Assembly: GCA_030645615.1 (NCBI GenBank)
Contig: JAUSNB010000021.1
Location: 1-64,000 of the forward strand
Direction: 5' to 3'
DNA length: 64,000 bases
From: Actinomycetota bacterium
GTDB lineage: Bacteria; Actinomycetota; Actinomycetes; S36-B12
Shown: positions 8,633 to 18,003 of the stretch, piece after piece
Layout: every line of letters starts with the position of its first letter
Position numbering within the stretch: the first letter of the stretch is position 1
Translations under genes and position numbers: made by a program
The notes under the pieces: model-generated
Told to the model about the DNA's origin: nothing
Seen by the model: only the letters and a program-made list of their open reading frames with translations
Databases searched by the model: none

Positions 8633-8652
8633 GCGGCCCCTTTGCCGTCCGG

Positions 8653-9399
8653 CTAACTGATGTTCGTCGGGCAGGGGTAGGGGCCTTGCATCCCGTCGGG
8701 GCAGAAGGTGTCGTCCCAGGTGACACCGGTGAGGGTCGCGCCGGTCAGGTTCACTCCGATCAGGATCCCGTCCGTCAGGTTCACGCCGGTCAGGTTCGCG
8801 CCAGTCAGGTCCGCGCGGGTCAGGTCCGCGCCCTCCAGGTTCGCGTTGGTCAGGTTCGCGTTGGTCAGGTCCGCGCCAGTCGCGTTCACGCCGTTCATGT
8901 TCGCTCCGGTGAGGTTCGCGCCTCCCAGGTCCGCGCCGATCAAGTTCGCCTCGTACAGGTCCGCGCCGGAGCAGTTGGGTGCACAGTCGGGCGTGTCGCG
9001 CGTGCCCCGGGTCGTGTTCGCGTCGGGGTGCGGCCCGAGCCGGGCACCGCGCAGGTTCGCACCGGACAGGTTCGCGCCCCGCAGGTTCGCGCTGCGCAGA
9101 TCCACCCGGCGCATCTGTGCCTCGCGCAGGTCCGCGTGATGCAGCACCGCCAGGGCCATCGACCCCCGATGGTGAACCACGCCGCGCAGGTTCGCGTGAT
9201 GCAGCACCGCCCCCGTCAGGTCGTACGCCCGCAGATCGCGGCCCGACAGGTCGGCCCGGGCACAGTCCACCGTGTCCGCCGTCAGGTCACACGACCGGGG
9301 CGCCACATCCCCCGCCGACGCGGCACCGGCCCCCACCAGCACCGACCCCGACACCAGCAGGACCGCCGACACGATCGTGACCACCCGAGAAATACGCAT
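8653..9399 (-). CDS. Secreted pentapeptide-repeat protein
   Basis: 248 residues from the ATG at 9399. Residues 1-32 form a signal peptide ending in a GAASA-type site. The rest is a run of A(N/D)LxG pentapeptides (for example ANLTGANMNGVNATGADLTN), which fold into a right-handed beta-helix. The run is interrupted near the middle by a segment with two cysteines (TPDCAPNC). Four cysteines in the mature part suggest disulfides outside the cell. Function unknown; export makes a gyrase-protecting role unlikely. Short inverted repeats flank the gene. Confidence 0.85.
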   Translation of the reverse strand: MRISRVVTIVSAVLLVSGSVLVGAGAASAGDVAPRSCDLTADTVDCARADLSGRDLRAYDLTGAVLHHANLRGVVHHRGSMALAVLHHADLREAQMRRVDLRSANLRGANLSGANLRGARLGPHPDANTTRGTRDTPDCAPNCSGADLYEANLIGADLGGANLTGANMNGVNATGADLTNANLTNANLEGADLTRADLTGANLTGVNLTDGILIGVNLTGATLTGVTWDDTFCPDGMQGPYPCPTNIS

Positions 9400-9509
9400 G
9401 GCGGAGTGTCGCACAGCCCTTCGGGCTACGACAGAATTACGACCGACAGGCCGTGGCGGGTCGAACCGACAGTCCAGCCACTTCGCTCGAGCATCGGATT
9501 TCCCTATTG

Positions 9510-9548
9510 GAGTTAGCACTAACCCCGTCTGCGAGTTAGCACTAACCC
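9510..9548. repeat. Two 16-bp direct repeats beside the ssrA 3' end
   Basis: GAGTTAGCACTAACCC occurs at 9510-9525 and again, identical, at 9533-9548 (23-bp period). Each copy holds the palindrome arms GTTAG and CTAAC with a 2-bp spacer. The second copy ends 6 bp before the 3' end of tmRNA. An inverted near-copy is at 8494-8509. The rest of 9400-9509 shows nothing I can name. Confidence 0.75.
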
Positions 9549-9554
9549 TCGTCG

Positions 9555-9921
9555 TGGAGGTGCCGGGAATCGAACCCGGGTCCGTGCAGGACTCTTCCGT
9601 TCTTCTACGTGTGTAGCCGCGCTATCGCTGCTCGGCCCCCGGCCTTCGTGCGGCACTGACCGGTGGCGGCCCAGTCACTGTTTGGTTTTCCGCCTGCTCC
9701 CGTGACCGGAGCGATTGGTTAGTCCCCTAGCGACGCCAGCTCCCGATTCGGGGACGCATCGGGCTGACGGCTGATCAGTGCTTACGCCGCGAGGGCGAAA
9801 GCGTCAGCAGACTGCTTGTTATTGGCAGTTATTGTTTTCCAAGGATTCTTAACGAGATCACCTTGGCTTCTCGACACGCTTCTCCGGTCAAGGCAACTGC
9901 CCGTCGAAACCTGTCACCCCC
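9555..9921 (-). ncRNA. ssrA: Transfer-messenger RNA (tmRNA)
   Basis: On the minus strand the 5' end GGGGGTGACAGGTTTCGACG and the 3' end GGTTCGATTCCCGGCACCTCC form the tRNA-like acceptor and T arm (GGGGGTG pairs with CACCTCC). The tag frame, after a resume GCC, reads ANNKQSADAFALAA followed by TAA, the usual ALAA proteolysis ending. The CCA tail is not encoded. tmRNA with SmpB frees stalled ribosomes. smpB lies 60 bp upstream on the same strand. Confidence 0.95.
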
Positions 9922-9981
9922 CTGTTCAGTTATCAAGAGCCGTTCAACGATCGAACGACCTGACCCAAGGGTACGCCCGGC

Positions 9982-10446
9982 TCACCCCCGGCGGCCAATC
10001 GCCCGATCCGCCTCCCGCTTGGACTCCCGCTCGGCGATCGCCTGGCGCTTGTCATAGCTTCGCCGGCCCCGGGCCACGGCGATCTCGACCTTGGCGTAGC
10101 CATCCTGGAAGTACAGGGCCAGCGGGACGAGCGTGATCCCCGAGTCCTTCACCTTGGCGACGATGCGGCGGATCTCGTCCCGTCGGAGCAGCAGCTTGCG
10201 AGCCCGGCGGGGCTCGTGGTTGGTCCAGGTTCCCTGGGTGTACTCGGGGATATGGATGCCACGCAGCCAGATCTCACCGCCATCGACCGTGGCGTACCCA
10301 TCGGTCAACGTGGCCCGGCCGGCCCGCAGTGACTTGACCTCGGTGCCGGTGAGCACGAGGCCCGCCTCAAAGACATCTTCGATGGCGTAGTCGTGCCGGG
10401 CCTTCTTGTTCTGGGAGATGAGCTTGCGGCCCTTCTCGCGGGGCAT
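9982..10446 (-). CDS. smpB: SsrA-binding protein SmpB
   Basis: 154 residues matching SmpB along its length: [58 protein letters not shown], and the basic C-terminal tail [18 protein letters not shown] that enters the mRNA channel. It binds tmRNA and brings it to stalled ribosomes. It lies immediately upstream of ssrA, the usual order. Confidence 0.97.
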   Translation of the reverse strand: MPREKGRKLISQNKKARHDYAIEDVFEAGLVLTGTEVKSLRAGRATLTDGYATVDGGEIWLRGIHIPEYTQGTWTNHEPRRARKLLLRRDEIRRIVAKVKDSGITLVPLALYFQDGYAKVEIAVARGRRSYDKRQAIAERESKREADRAIGRRG

Positions 10447-10499
10447 GGCTCACCACCCTCCGGCTCGCACGGCAGCCGTGGGCCGGCCGCCAAGGGCAT

Positions 10500-11423
10500 C
10501 TAGCCTCTCACGTCCCGGAGGGCTGCCCGACCCTGCATGGACCAGCCGTAGACGAAGAGGATGAGCGCGACGACAGCGACCACGATCACCCACAGGTAGA
10601 CGTAGATGTCGATTGCGGCGCCAACCGGCGGGCTGCCGGGCATGTAATTGCGCAGGAGCGGGAGGGCGAAGAGCAGGGCAGCCACCCACGACAGCATCGT
10701 CGCCTCGACCCGTCGCCGGTTGGTACCGACGAGGACCCCCGCGACGATGGCGCACAGGGCGATGATGATCGAGAGCATGAGCAGGAGCATCGCGAAGACC
10801 TGTGTCGAGAACGACCTGTTGTACGTCAGTGTCGCCAACTGGTCCGGCGCCAGTCCGGCCCCCAGGTCCATCGCTGTGTTCCAGCCACTCACCCCGCCGT
10901 CGGCCAGCAACCCGATCGGCACGCTGCCCGTCACCGTCTCCGTGCCATCGTCGGCGACGACGAATGACTCCGCCGAGACCGCCATGAGCCCGGAGTGTGA
11001 GTCGAATGGATACTCCGCCTCCTCGCCGTCCAGCCCCAGCGTGACCTCCACCTGCCCGACTGGATCTCCCGAGTCATAGGTCCCCTGCTGCACGCCCTGT
11101 GACGTGATCACGGTGATCCGGGTGTTCGCCAGCATCGTGTCGTCCTCGCCGACCGCCGGAGCCTGCCATGCGAAGGACAGAACGACCGTCGCCTCGCCTA
11201 GTCGAGGATCCACCGAGCGGGGCTCGATCGTGGCGATGAGGCCTGCCTGCTCGGCCGGCCCCACGCCGCCAGAGACCTGGATGCCCCCCTCGGCGTCGTA
11301 GAAGCGCAGGAGCAACGCGAGCAGGGCAAGGGCGGCGAGCACGACGACCCCTAGGACCACCCAGCCACGCCTGGAGAAAGCGCGCGGCTGCGGCTTCAGG
11401 GCGAAGTCACTCGACGAGGTCAA
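10500..11423 (-). CDS. DUF4436 membrane protein
   Basis: 307 residues: one membrane helix near the N-terminus (about 18-41), an outer domain of about 150 residues with the family motif YPFDSHSG, then three helices near the C-terminus (about 208-233, 243-255 and 270-292). The layout is that of DUF4436 proteins of actinobacteria, which have no known function. The start is TTG, 23 bp after ftsX on the same strand. It lies between ftsX and smpB, so it may share their transcript. Confidence 0.82.
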   Translation of the reverse strand: MTSSSDFALKPQPRAFSRRGWVVLGVVVLAALALLALLLRFYDAEGGIQVSGGVGPAEQAGLIATIEPRSVDPRLGEATVVLSFAWQAPAVGEDDTMLANTRITVITSQGVQQGTYDSGDPVGQVEVTLGLDGEEAEYPFDSHSGLMAVSAESFVVADDGTETVTGSVPIGLLADGGVSGWNTAMDLGAGLAPDQLATLTYNRSFSTQVFAMLLLMLSIIIALCAIVAGVLVGTNRRRVEATMLSWVAALLFALPLLRNYMPGSPPVGAAIDIYVYLWVIVVAVVALILFVYGWSMQGRAALRDVRG

Positions 11424-11446
11424 GGAGGCGCCACGGGCTCGAGAGG

Positions 11447-12355
11447 TCAGACCCGCAGGTACTTGCGCAGGGTGAAGAAGGCAGCCAGCCCTGCGAGGCC
11501 GACGCCCGTGATGAGCATGAGCGGCGCGATGGCCACCACGGAGTCCCAGCCGACGAAAGCGGTGAACTGGAAGGACGGCGCGAGCACCTGGTCGATGAGC
11601 ACCGCCTTTGACACGATCAGCGTGCCGATGGCGAGCAAGGCTCCGAGCGCAGCGGCGATTCCGGCCTCCAGCAGGAAGGGCAACTGGATGTAGAAGTTGG
11701 AGGCGCCGACAAGTCGCATGATGCTCGTCTCACGGCGGCGGCTGAAGGCGGCCACGCGCATCGTGTTGACGATGAGGAGCACCGTGACGACAAGCATGGA
11801 CAAGGCTATGAGCAGGGCAATGAGCTGCAGCCCGCCGAGCAGTCGGAAGAACTTGTCGAGGATCTGCCGCTGGTCGTTGACTTGCTCGATGCCCGGGCGT
11901 CCGGCGAAGGCGGACGCCACCACTTCGTACTTGGTCGGGTCGGAGAGCTTGACGCGGAAGGACTCCGGGAGGGCGTTCTCCGTGACGTTGTCGACGATTG
12001 GCGAGTTCTCGAACTGGTCCTGGAAGCGCTGGTAGGCCTCCGTCTTGGATTCGTAGTAGATGTCCTCGACGAGCGGGCGCAACGACTCGAGGTCGGAGCG
12101 GATCTGGTCCCGCTGGGCATCGGTGACGGCGCCGCCCGCGCAGGAGGGCGTGTCGCTGCCCTTGCTGCACAGGAAGATGGAGACCTCGACCTTGTCGTAC
12201 CAGAAGTCCTTCATGGTCGACACCTGCGCGCGCACCAGCAGGCTCGCCCCGAACAGCCCGAGCGAGACGGCGACCGTGATGATCACGGCGATGGTCATCG
12301 TGAGGTTGCGGCGAAGGCCGTGGCCGACCTCGCTCGCGACGAACGTGGCCCTCAT
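11447..12355 (-). CDS. ftsX: Cell division protein FtsX
   Basis: 302 residues from the ATG that overlaps the ftsE stop by 4 nt. It has one N-terminal helix (about 22-44), an outer domain of about 130 residues and three C-terminal helices, the standard FtsX plan with [14 protein letters not shown] between helices two and three. With FtsE it forms an ABC-type complex that activates cell-wall hydrolases (RipC-like in actinobacteria) at division or elongation sites. Confidence 0.96.
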   Translation of the reverse strand: MRATFVASEVGHGLRRNLTMTIAVIITVAVSLGLFGASLLVRAQVSTMKDFWYDKVEVSIFLCSKGSDTPSCAGGAVTDAQRDQIRSDLESLRPLVEDIYYESKTEAYQRFQDQFENSPIVDNVTENALPESFRVKLSDPTKYEVVASAFAGRPGIEQVNDQRQILDKFFRLLGGLQLIALLIALSMLVVTVLLIVNTMRVAAFSRRRETSIMRLVGASNFYIQLPFLLEAGIAAALGALLAIGTLIVSKAVLIDQVLAPSFQFTAFVGWDSVVAIAPLMLITGVGLAGLAAFFTLRKYLRV

Positions 12356-13041
12356 CGGGCGTACCCGTACACGCCTCGGGACTGGTCGCGGACGACATGG
12401 CCGGACTCCAGCTCGATGACCCGGCGGCGCATCTGGTCGACGATCTGGGAGTCGTGGGTGGACATGACGACGGTGGTACCGAGCTTGTTGATGCGGTCGA
12501 GCAGCTTCATGATGCCGATCGACGTGCCTGGGTCGAGGTTGCCGGTCGGCTCGTCGGCGATGAGCAGCATGGGCCGGTTGACGAAGGCGCGGGCGATGGC
12601 GACTCGCTGCTGCTCGCCGCCGGAGAGCTCGTCGGGCCGACGCTGCTCCTTGCCTTCCAGGCCGACGACCTCGAGTACCTCGGGCACGACCTTCTTGATG
12701 TGGGACGAGGGCTTGCCGATGACCTCGAGTGCAAAGGCAACGTTCTCGAAGACGGTCTTGTTCGGGAGGAGCCTGAAGTCCTGGAACACGGTGCCGATCT
12801 GCCGCCGCAGCGCCGGGATCTTCCAGTTCGACAGGCGATTGAGTTCCTTGCCGAGGACCCACACCTGCCCCTTGGTCGGGCGCTCCTCGCGGAGCACCAG
12901 GCGCAGGAACGTCGACTTGCCTGAGCCGGACGGCCCCACAAGGAAGATGAACTCGCCCTTCTCGATCTCGAGGGACACGTCATCGAGTGCGGGACGCTGC
13001 TGGTTGACGTACAGCTTCGTCACCTGGTCGAAAAGGATCAC
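12352..13041 (-). CDS. ftsE: Cell division ATP-binding protein FtsE
   Basis: 229 residues with all ABC ATPase motifs: Walker [10 protein letters not shown], signature [14 protein letters not shown], Walker [13 protein letters not shown] and the H-loop STHD. The start is GTG. It is 29 bp after prfB and overlaps ftsX, the normal actinobacterial order. It powers the FtsEX complex that controls peptidoglycan hydrolases from the cytoplasmic side. Confidence 0.97.
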   Translation of the reverse strand: MILFDQVTKLYVNQQRPALDDVSLEIEKGEFIFLVGPSGSGKSTFLRLVLREERPTKGQVWVLGKELNRLSNWKIPALRRQIGTVFQDFRLLPNKTVFENVAFALEVIGKPSSHIKKVVPEVLEVVGLEGKEQRRPDELSGGEQQRVAIARAFVNRPMLLIADEPTGNLDPGTSIGIMKLLDRINKLGTTVVMSTHDSQIVDQMRRRVIELESGHVVRDQSRGVYGYAR

Positions 13042-13070
13042 CGTGACAGTGTAAGCACAGGGCAGGAGGA

Positions 13071-14180
<1,110 letters not shown>

Positions 14181-14224
14181 GGCCCGCCTAGCCTACGGGG
14201 GCCAGCCGTGCCGGCGGGGATCGG

Positions 14225-14683
14225 CTAGCCGGGCGGCACGAAGGCAAGGCGGGCCGTCGACTCCACCCGAACGTCGCCTTCGAACAGGTCGCTGAGAAAG
14301 GGGAGCCGCAACGGCGCGTGGAGGGCCACGTCGACGCTCGTGCCGTCGGACGAGGCGCGGTCGATCACGAGGCCGTCTATCTCCCGCGCGGCCCCCGACG
14401 CGGCCACATGACGCCTGACGGCCGCCGCGACGGCGACGGGGTCGAGCCGTGTGCCCGCGCTCGCTCCCAGGAGGTAGTACTGCTCCAGGTCGATGGCCTG
14501 GGCGCCCGCGAGGGCGGCTGCGTCGGCCAACGCGAGTAGCCGCTGCCTCTGCAGGAACGCGGCCGAGGCGTTGACGAGCACCGTGAAGGCCAGCAGGCCA
14601 ACCACGACCATGCCCACGGCCAGCAGCAGGACGCTCCCCTCGTCGCGAGCCAGGCTCCCCGATTTCCTCATGGCCCGCGTCAC
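14225..14683 (-). CDS. TadG-like secretion/pilus assembly protein
   Basis: 152 residues from the GTG that overlaps the previous stop. The N-terminus DEGSVLLLAVGMVVVGLLAF is the single-helix start typical of the putative Flp pilus-assembly TadE/G-like N-terminal region, followed by LADAAALAGAQA. The rest is predicted outside the membrane. It is the last gene of the overlapping tad run and probably acts with the two TadE-like proteins in pilus assembly or export. Confidence 0.8.
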   Translation of the reverse strand: MTRAMRKSGSLARDEGSVLLLAVGMVVVGLLAFTVLVNASAAFLQRQRLLALADAAALAGAQAIDLEQYYLLGASAGTRLDPVAVAAAVRRHVAASGAAREIDGLVIDRASSDGTSVDVALHAPLRLPFLSDLFEGDVRVESTARLAFVPPG

Positions 14684-15102
14684 GGCTGCGCGTCGCCGCG
14701 GTAGTCGTCGATGGGGACACGTTGCTCGGCGGCCACCGGCACGGCCCACCCCAGCCAGGGCAACGGCACGTCCCATTGGAGGGTGACGACTACTGCGGAG
14801 CCGGGCGAGAGGCAGGGGCCATCCGCGCATGCGATCCGCATCGTCCCGGGCGGCAGGTCAAGCCCGTGGTCCGCGAAGGCCAGTCGCGCGGCCACGTCCG
14901 CCCGGTGGCGACCTTCGGTGACAGTCGCGGACGAGCCGAACGCCCGTGCGGCCTCGCGCACGGAGTGACCGGTCGCGAGCGCCGCAGCGTGCAGCGCCAT
15001 CACCGACTGCACGGCGAACACCAGCGGGACGAGGAGGCCGATGCCCAGGACCACGAACTCCACGATCGCCGACCCGGTGTCGTCGGCTATCCGTGGTCTC
15101 AT
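14680..15102 (-). CDS. TadE/TadF-like pilus assembly protein
   Basis: 140 residues. It starts with a short basic leader, then GSAIVEFVVLGIGLLVPLVF, the TadE-type signal in which cleavage precedes a conserved Glu. Two cysteines (IACADGPCL) lie in the outer part. It overlaps both neighbours by 4 nt. It is likely a minor pseudopilin of the Tad system. Confidence 0.8.
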   Translation of the reverse strand: MRPRIADDTGSAIVEFVVLGIGLLVPLVFAVQSVMALHAAALATGHSVREAARAFGSSATVTEGRHRADVAARLAFADHGLDLPPGTMRIACADGPCLSPGSAVVVTLQWDVPLPWLGWAVPVAAEQRVPIDDYRGDAQP

Positions 15103-15503
15103 CGGGGAGCCTCCAGCAGGGCATGGCCTTCGACCTCGATAGCCGTTGTCCCGAACGGCCCAATCAGGGGGACGATGGCATCGATCGCCAACGTCATCAC
15201 GGGCAATCCGTCCAGTGTCTCGGCTTCAGCCCGCACAGCGGTGAGGGTCACTCCCCCAACGGTCTGCACGGCGATGGCGCGCGCCCGAGCGGCCGCGGCA
15301 GCGACGTCGGCACCGGCGAGGGCGCCTGCACGCGCACCCTCAGCGGCTGCCCTCGTCAAGGTCGAGCGCGCGTGCATGAGGAGGGCCAGTTGAAGCACGG
15401 CCATCCCCATGAGGATGACGAGCGGGGCCACGAGCACGAACTCGACCACGGCGCTGCCCCGGTCACGGTCAGCCCCCGGCGAGCGCGATCGAAGGCCCGT
15501 CAA
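15099..15503 (-). CDS. tadE: TadE-like pseudopilin
   Basis: 134 residues. The motif DRGSAVVEFVLVAPLVILMG at about 15-34 is the TadE prepilin-type signal and helix with the conserved Glu. Then ARSTLTRAAAEGARAGALAG, also conserved in TadE. The start is TTG, overlapping the Flp-like stop. TadE proteins are processed by the prepilin peptidase and help to assemble Flp pili. No peptidase gene is visible in this window. Confidence 0.85.
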   Translation of the reverse strand: MTGLRSRSPGADRDRGSAVVEFVLVAPLVILMGMAVLQLALLMHARSTLTRAAAEGARAGALAGADVAAAAARARAIAVQTVGGVTLTAVRAEAETLDGLPVMTLAIDAIVPLIGPFGTTAIEVEGHALLEAPR

Positions 15504-15697
15504 GGTGCGGAAACCGAGCCAAGGGCGCGGTCGAGAACGGAGGTCAATTGGTCATCGGCGGCAATCCAGATGGCCGTCACCAGTCCCGCGGTCATCACGG
15601 CGACGAGTACCCAGCCGGGCACGTCACCACGATCCTGCTTCAGCCAGTGCAGTCGCACGGCAAGCCGGGCAAGGCGCGTACGGGTCCCGTTCAGCAT
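15500..15697 (-). CDS. Flp-like small pilin protein
   Basis: 65 residues: a basic first half (LARLAVRLHWLKQDRGDVPG), one membrane helix (VLVAVMTAGLVTAIWIAA) and a short tail. Size, single helix and place between tadC and tadE fit the Flp-pilin-like or DUF4244-type proteins of actinobacterial tad operons. The Glu usually found at the Flp cleavage site is replaced by Asp-Val, so processing is uncertain. It could be the major pilin of this cluster. Confidence 0.75.
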   Translation of the reverse strand: MLNGTRTRLARLAVRLHWLKQDRGDVPGWVLVAVMTAGLVTAIWIAADDQLTSVLDRALGSVSAP

Positions 15698-15732
15698 GAC
15701 GATCCCTTCGTTGTGCGGTTAGTGAGGCGAGG

Positions 15733-16572
15733 TCAGGGCACGATGAGTCGCAACCCATGCAGGCCCGGGTAGAGGGCAATGACGACCACGGTCGGGAGGA
15801 TCAGGAAGACGACCGGCACGAGCATCGCGACGTCCTTGCGCCCGGCGCGCTCGACGAGCCGCTGGCGACTACGTGCCCGGGCATCCGCAGCCTGGGCACG
15901 CAGGCTCTCGGCGAGGGGCGTCCCTCGCTCCATGGCAGCCAGCACCTCGTCGATGAAGCCGTCGACGTCGCGGCTCCCGGTCCGGTCGGCAAGTCCGCGC
16001 AAGGCGATCTCCAGTGAATAGCCGGCGCGGATGGCGGCAACGCAGGCGGCGACTTCGTCAGCGAGGGGACCGCGCACCTGCTCAGACGCGCGGCAGAGCG
16101 CCATGAACGGGGACTCGCCCGCTGCGACCGCGAACGCCAGAAGGTCCGCGACCACGGGGAGTTGCTGCTCAATGCTGTCCTGGCGCCGGCGGGCCGCGCG
16201 GGCGCCCTGCCGTCGGTGGGCAGCCAGCGCGGCCGCGCCGCCCACGGCAGCCAAGGCGATGGCGGCCCACGGCGAAGCCCTTAACGCGATCATCGCCACA
16301 AGGCCGGCCAGCCCCGCGCCGAGAAAGGCCCATACGACCGCTTCGGGGCCCAAGCCCGCCCGGGACGATCTGCCCCCGGACCGCAGCAGGGTCCCCAGCA
16401 GTCCACCGATCCCTGCGCGGCGGACCGGCCCGGCCGCCAGCCTGCCTCCTACGTAGGGGGCGATGCGGTCGGCCATGACTGGGCGCCTGCGGGCCATGGC
16501 CCAGCCGAGGACCAGAAGCATGCCAAGGCTTGCCAGCATGCCGATCAGGGCACCAGCCGCCGCCAGCCTCAT
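15733..16572 (-). CDS. tadC: Tad inner-membrane platform protein TadC
   Basis: 279 residues from the ATG overlapping the tadB stop. It belongs to the type II secretion F-domain family: helices at the N-terminus (about 1-24) and around 78-110, a cytoplasmic four-helix domain with LPVVADLLAFAVAAGESPF and GTPLAESLRAQA, and final helices near VPVVFLILPTVVVIALYPG. Together with TadB it forms the membrane base driven by the TadA ATPase. Confidence 0.88.
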   Translation of the reverse strand: MRLAAAGALIGMLASLGMLLVLGWAMARRRPVMADRIAPYVGGRLAAGPVRRAGIGGLLGTLLRSGGRSSRAGLGPEAVVWAFLGAGLAGLVAMIALRASPWAAIALAAVGGAAALAAHRRQGARAARRRQDSIEQQLPVVADLLAFAVAAGESPFMALCRASEQVRGPLADEVAACVAAIRAGYSLEIALRGLADRTGSRDVDGFIDEVLAAMERGTPLAESLRAQAADARARSRQRLVERAGRKDVAMLVPVVFLILPTVVVIALYPGLHGLRLIVP

Positions 16573-17444
16573 GGCCGCAGCCGAGGCTCTGGTGGCAGGC
16601 GGGCGATGCGCGTCATCAACGCATACGCCACGAGGGACACCGCGGCCGCCCCCACAAGCAGGACGGCGCCCTCCGGACTGCTGTAGGCGCGCACCGCCTC
16701 GGGGCGCAGGCACAGGAGGGCCAGGGTCAGCCACGGTGCGGCCACGGCGACCCTGGCGGCCGAGACCGTCCAGCTCTGGCGTGCCTCGATCTCGCGCCGG
16801 GTGCGCCCGTCATCGCGGACTAGGGTGGCGAGGGAAGCAAGCACTCGGCCCAGGTCGGTGCCGCCGACCTCGCGGGCCACATGCAGGCAGGCCACGACGC
16901 GGTCGGCGACCGGGTCCGCCAGCCGGAGAGCGGAGGCATCGAGCGCGGGGCCGAAGGCGCCAAGGGCCCGGTAGTCAGCCTCGAAGCCAGCGAAGGCGGG
17001 CCGCAGGGGTTCGGGGCCGCGCCGGGACAAGTCGGCGACCGCCTCCGGAAGTGGCAAGCCTGCGCGCACCGCCGAGACCAGGGAGTCGATCGCCTCCGGC
17101 CAGGCGGCGGCGGACGCCCGACGTCGCCGCTCGGCTCTTCGGGCGAGCACCGCAAACGGAAGGGCACCTGCCGCGACGCCGGACAGCAGGGCGACGGCGG
17201 GCACCGCAGTCACGAGCAGCATGGCCGCTGCCCCGCCAAGACCGAGACCCGCGCTGGCCGCGGTGAGCGTCGCAACCGAGGTGCTTGGCGAGCCAGCCGT
17301 GTCCAGCAGGCGACGCAGTCGGCGGCGGCGAGTCTTGGCCATTGGCCTCCGGTCCGTGGCCGCCAGCAGCATGAGAAGGGCGCCGGACGCCGTGAGCAGG
17401 CCGACGAACGCCCCGGGCAGCGCCAGCGGTCCCGATCCGGTCAT
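16569..17444 (-). CDS. tadB: Tad inner-membrane platform protein TadB
   Basis: 291 residues from the ATG that overlaps the tadA stop. It has an N-terminal helix (about 9-24), two central helices (about 50-95) and a T2SSF domain with IDSLVSAVRAGLPLPEAVADL and GGTDLGRVLASLATL, then C-terminal helices. It is the partner of TadC. Because it is translationally coupled to tadA, the break of tadA upstream may also reduce its expression. Confidence 0.88.
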   Translation of the reverse strand: MTGSGPLALPGAFVGLLTASGALLMLLAATDRRPMAKTRRRRLRRLLDTAGSPSTSVATLTAASAGLGLGGAAAMLLVTAVPAVALLSGVAAGALPFAVLARRAERRRRASAAAWPEAIDSLVSAVRAGLPLPEAVADLSRRGPEPLRPAFAGFEADYRALGAFGPALDASALRLADPVADRVVACLHVAREVGGTDLGRVLASLATLVRDDGRTRREIEARQSWTVSAARVAVAAPWLTLALLCLRPEAVRAYSSPEGAVLLVGAAAVSLVAYALMTRIARLPPEPRLRP

Positions 17445-17960
17445 GCCCGTGCCTCCTGCCGGCCGCGCCGCTCCATGCCGAGACCCCGGAAGCGCTTGCT
17501 GTCCGGCATCACGGCGGTGGTTCGCTGTAATCCGTCGCCCCGATCCTCGAAGAGCGGAAGGAGTTCGACGACGTTGCCCTCGGTGCGTCCCGGGAGGGCG
17601 CAGATCTCGCCCACGCGACGGACGCCGCTCGCATCGATCGCCACGTGCACCACCAGGTCGACGCTCGCAGCGACCGTGGGCACCACGAAGTCGGCTGCGA
17701 TGTTCGGCCCGGCGAGCAACGGAAGCGTGCAGAGCTTCGTCACCGCCTCGCGGGCACTGTTGGCGTGAATGGTCGCCATGGACGGCAGCCCGCTGTTCAT
17801 GGCGATGAGCAAGTCGAGCGCCTCGGCCTGACGGACCTCTCCGACCACGAGGCGCGTCGGCCGCATGCGCAGGGCCTCGCGGACCAGCCTGCGCAGCGGC
17901 ATCTCGCCGGTACCTTCGAGGCTGGCATCTCGTGTCTGCATGGCGACGAAGTCCGGGTTC
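17441..17960 (-). pseudogene. tadA: tadA/cpaF pilus ATPase, C-terminal piece (third of three)
   Basis: Holds the last ~170 residues of a TadA/CpaF secretion ATPase: LEGTGEMPLRRLVREALRMR, the Walker B region RLVVGEVRQAEALDLL, and GLPSMATIHANSAREA. The frame opens without a normal start because element 1 begins at 17961. Joined at AGTCCGGGTTC to the middle piece (26167-26443), the protein reads FELRLQNPDFVAMQTR with no gap, as in intact CpaF. A TTG within the element could allow a small C-terminal fragment, which would lack Walker A. Its stop overlaps tadB. Confidence 0.93.
17950..17960. repeat. Attachment core of element 1, left
   Basis: AGTCCGGGTTC is repeated exactly at 26167-26177. The left flank is tadA coding sequence. 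The right flank is element DNA with the integrase start 43 bp further on. Confidence 0.88.
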
Positions 17961-18003
17961 CCCAACTGTCGCAATAGGCACTACAAGCCTATATGATTGA
18001 GCC

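Noticed and set aside
8700-9300. Regular 15-base spacing of CAGGTTCGCG-like units, like a CRISPR or satellite
   Set aside because: They are the pentapeptide codons of the minus-strand gene; there are no unique spacers.
9510-9548. CIRCE (HrcA) element
   Set aside because: The half site TTAGCACT is present but as direct copies ending AACCC; the needed inverted GAGTGCTAA with 9-bp spacing is absent.
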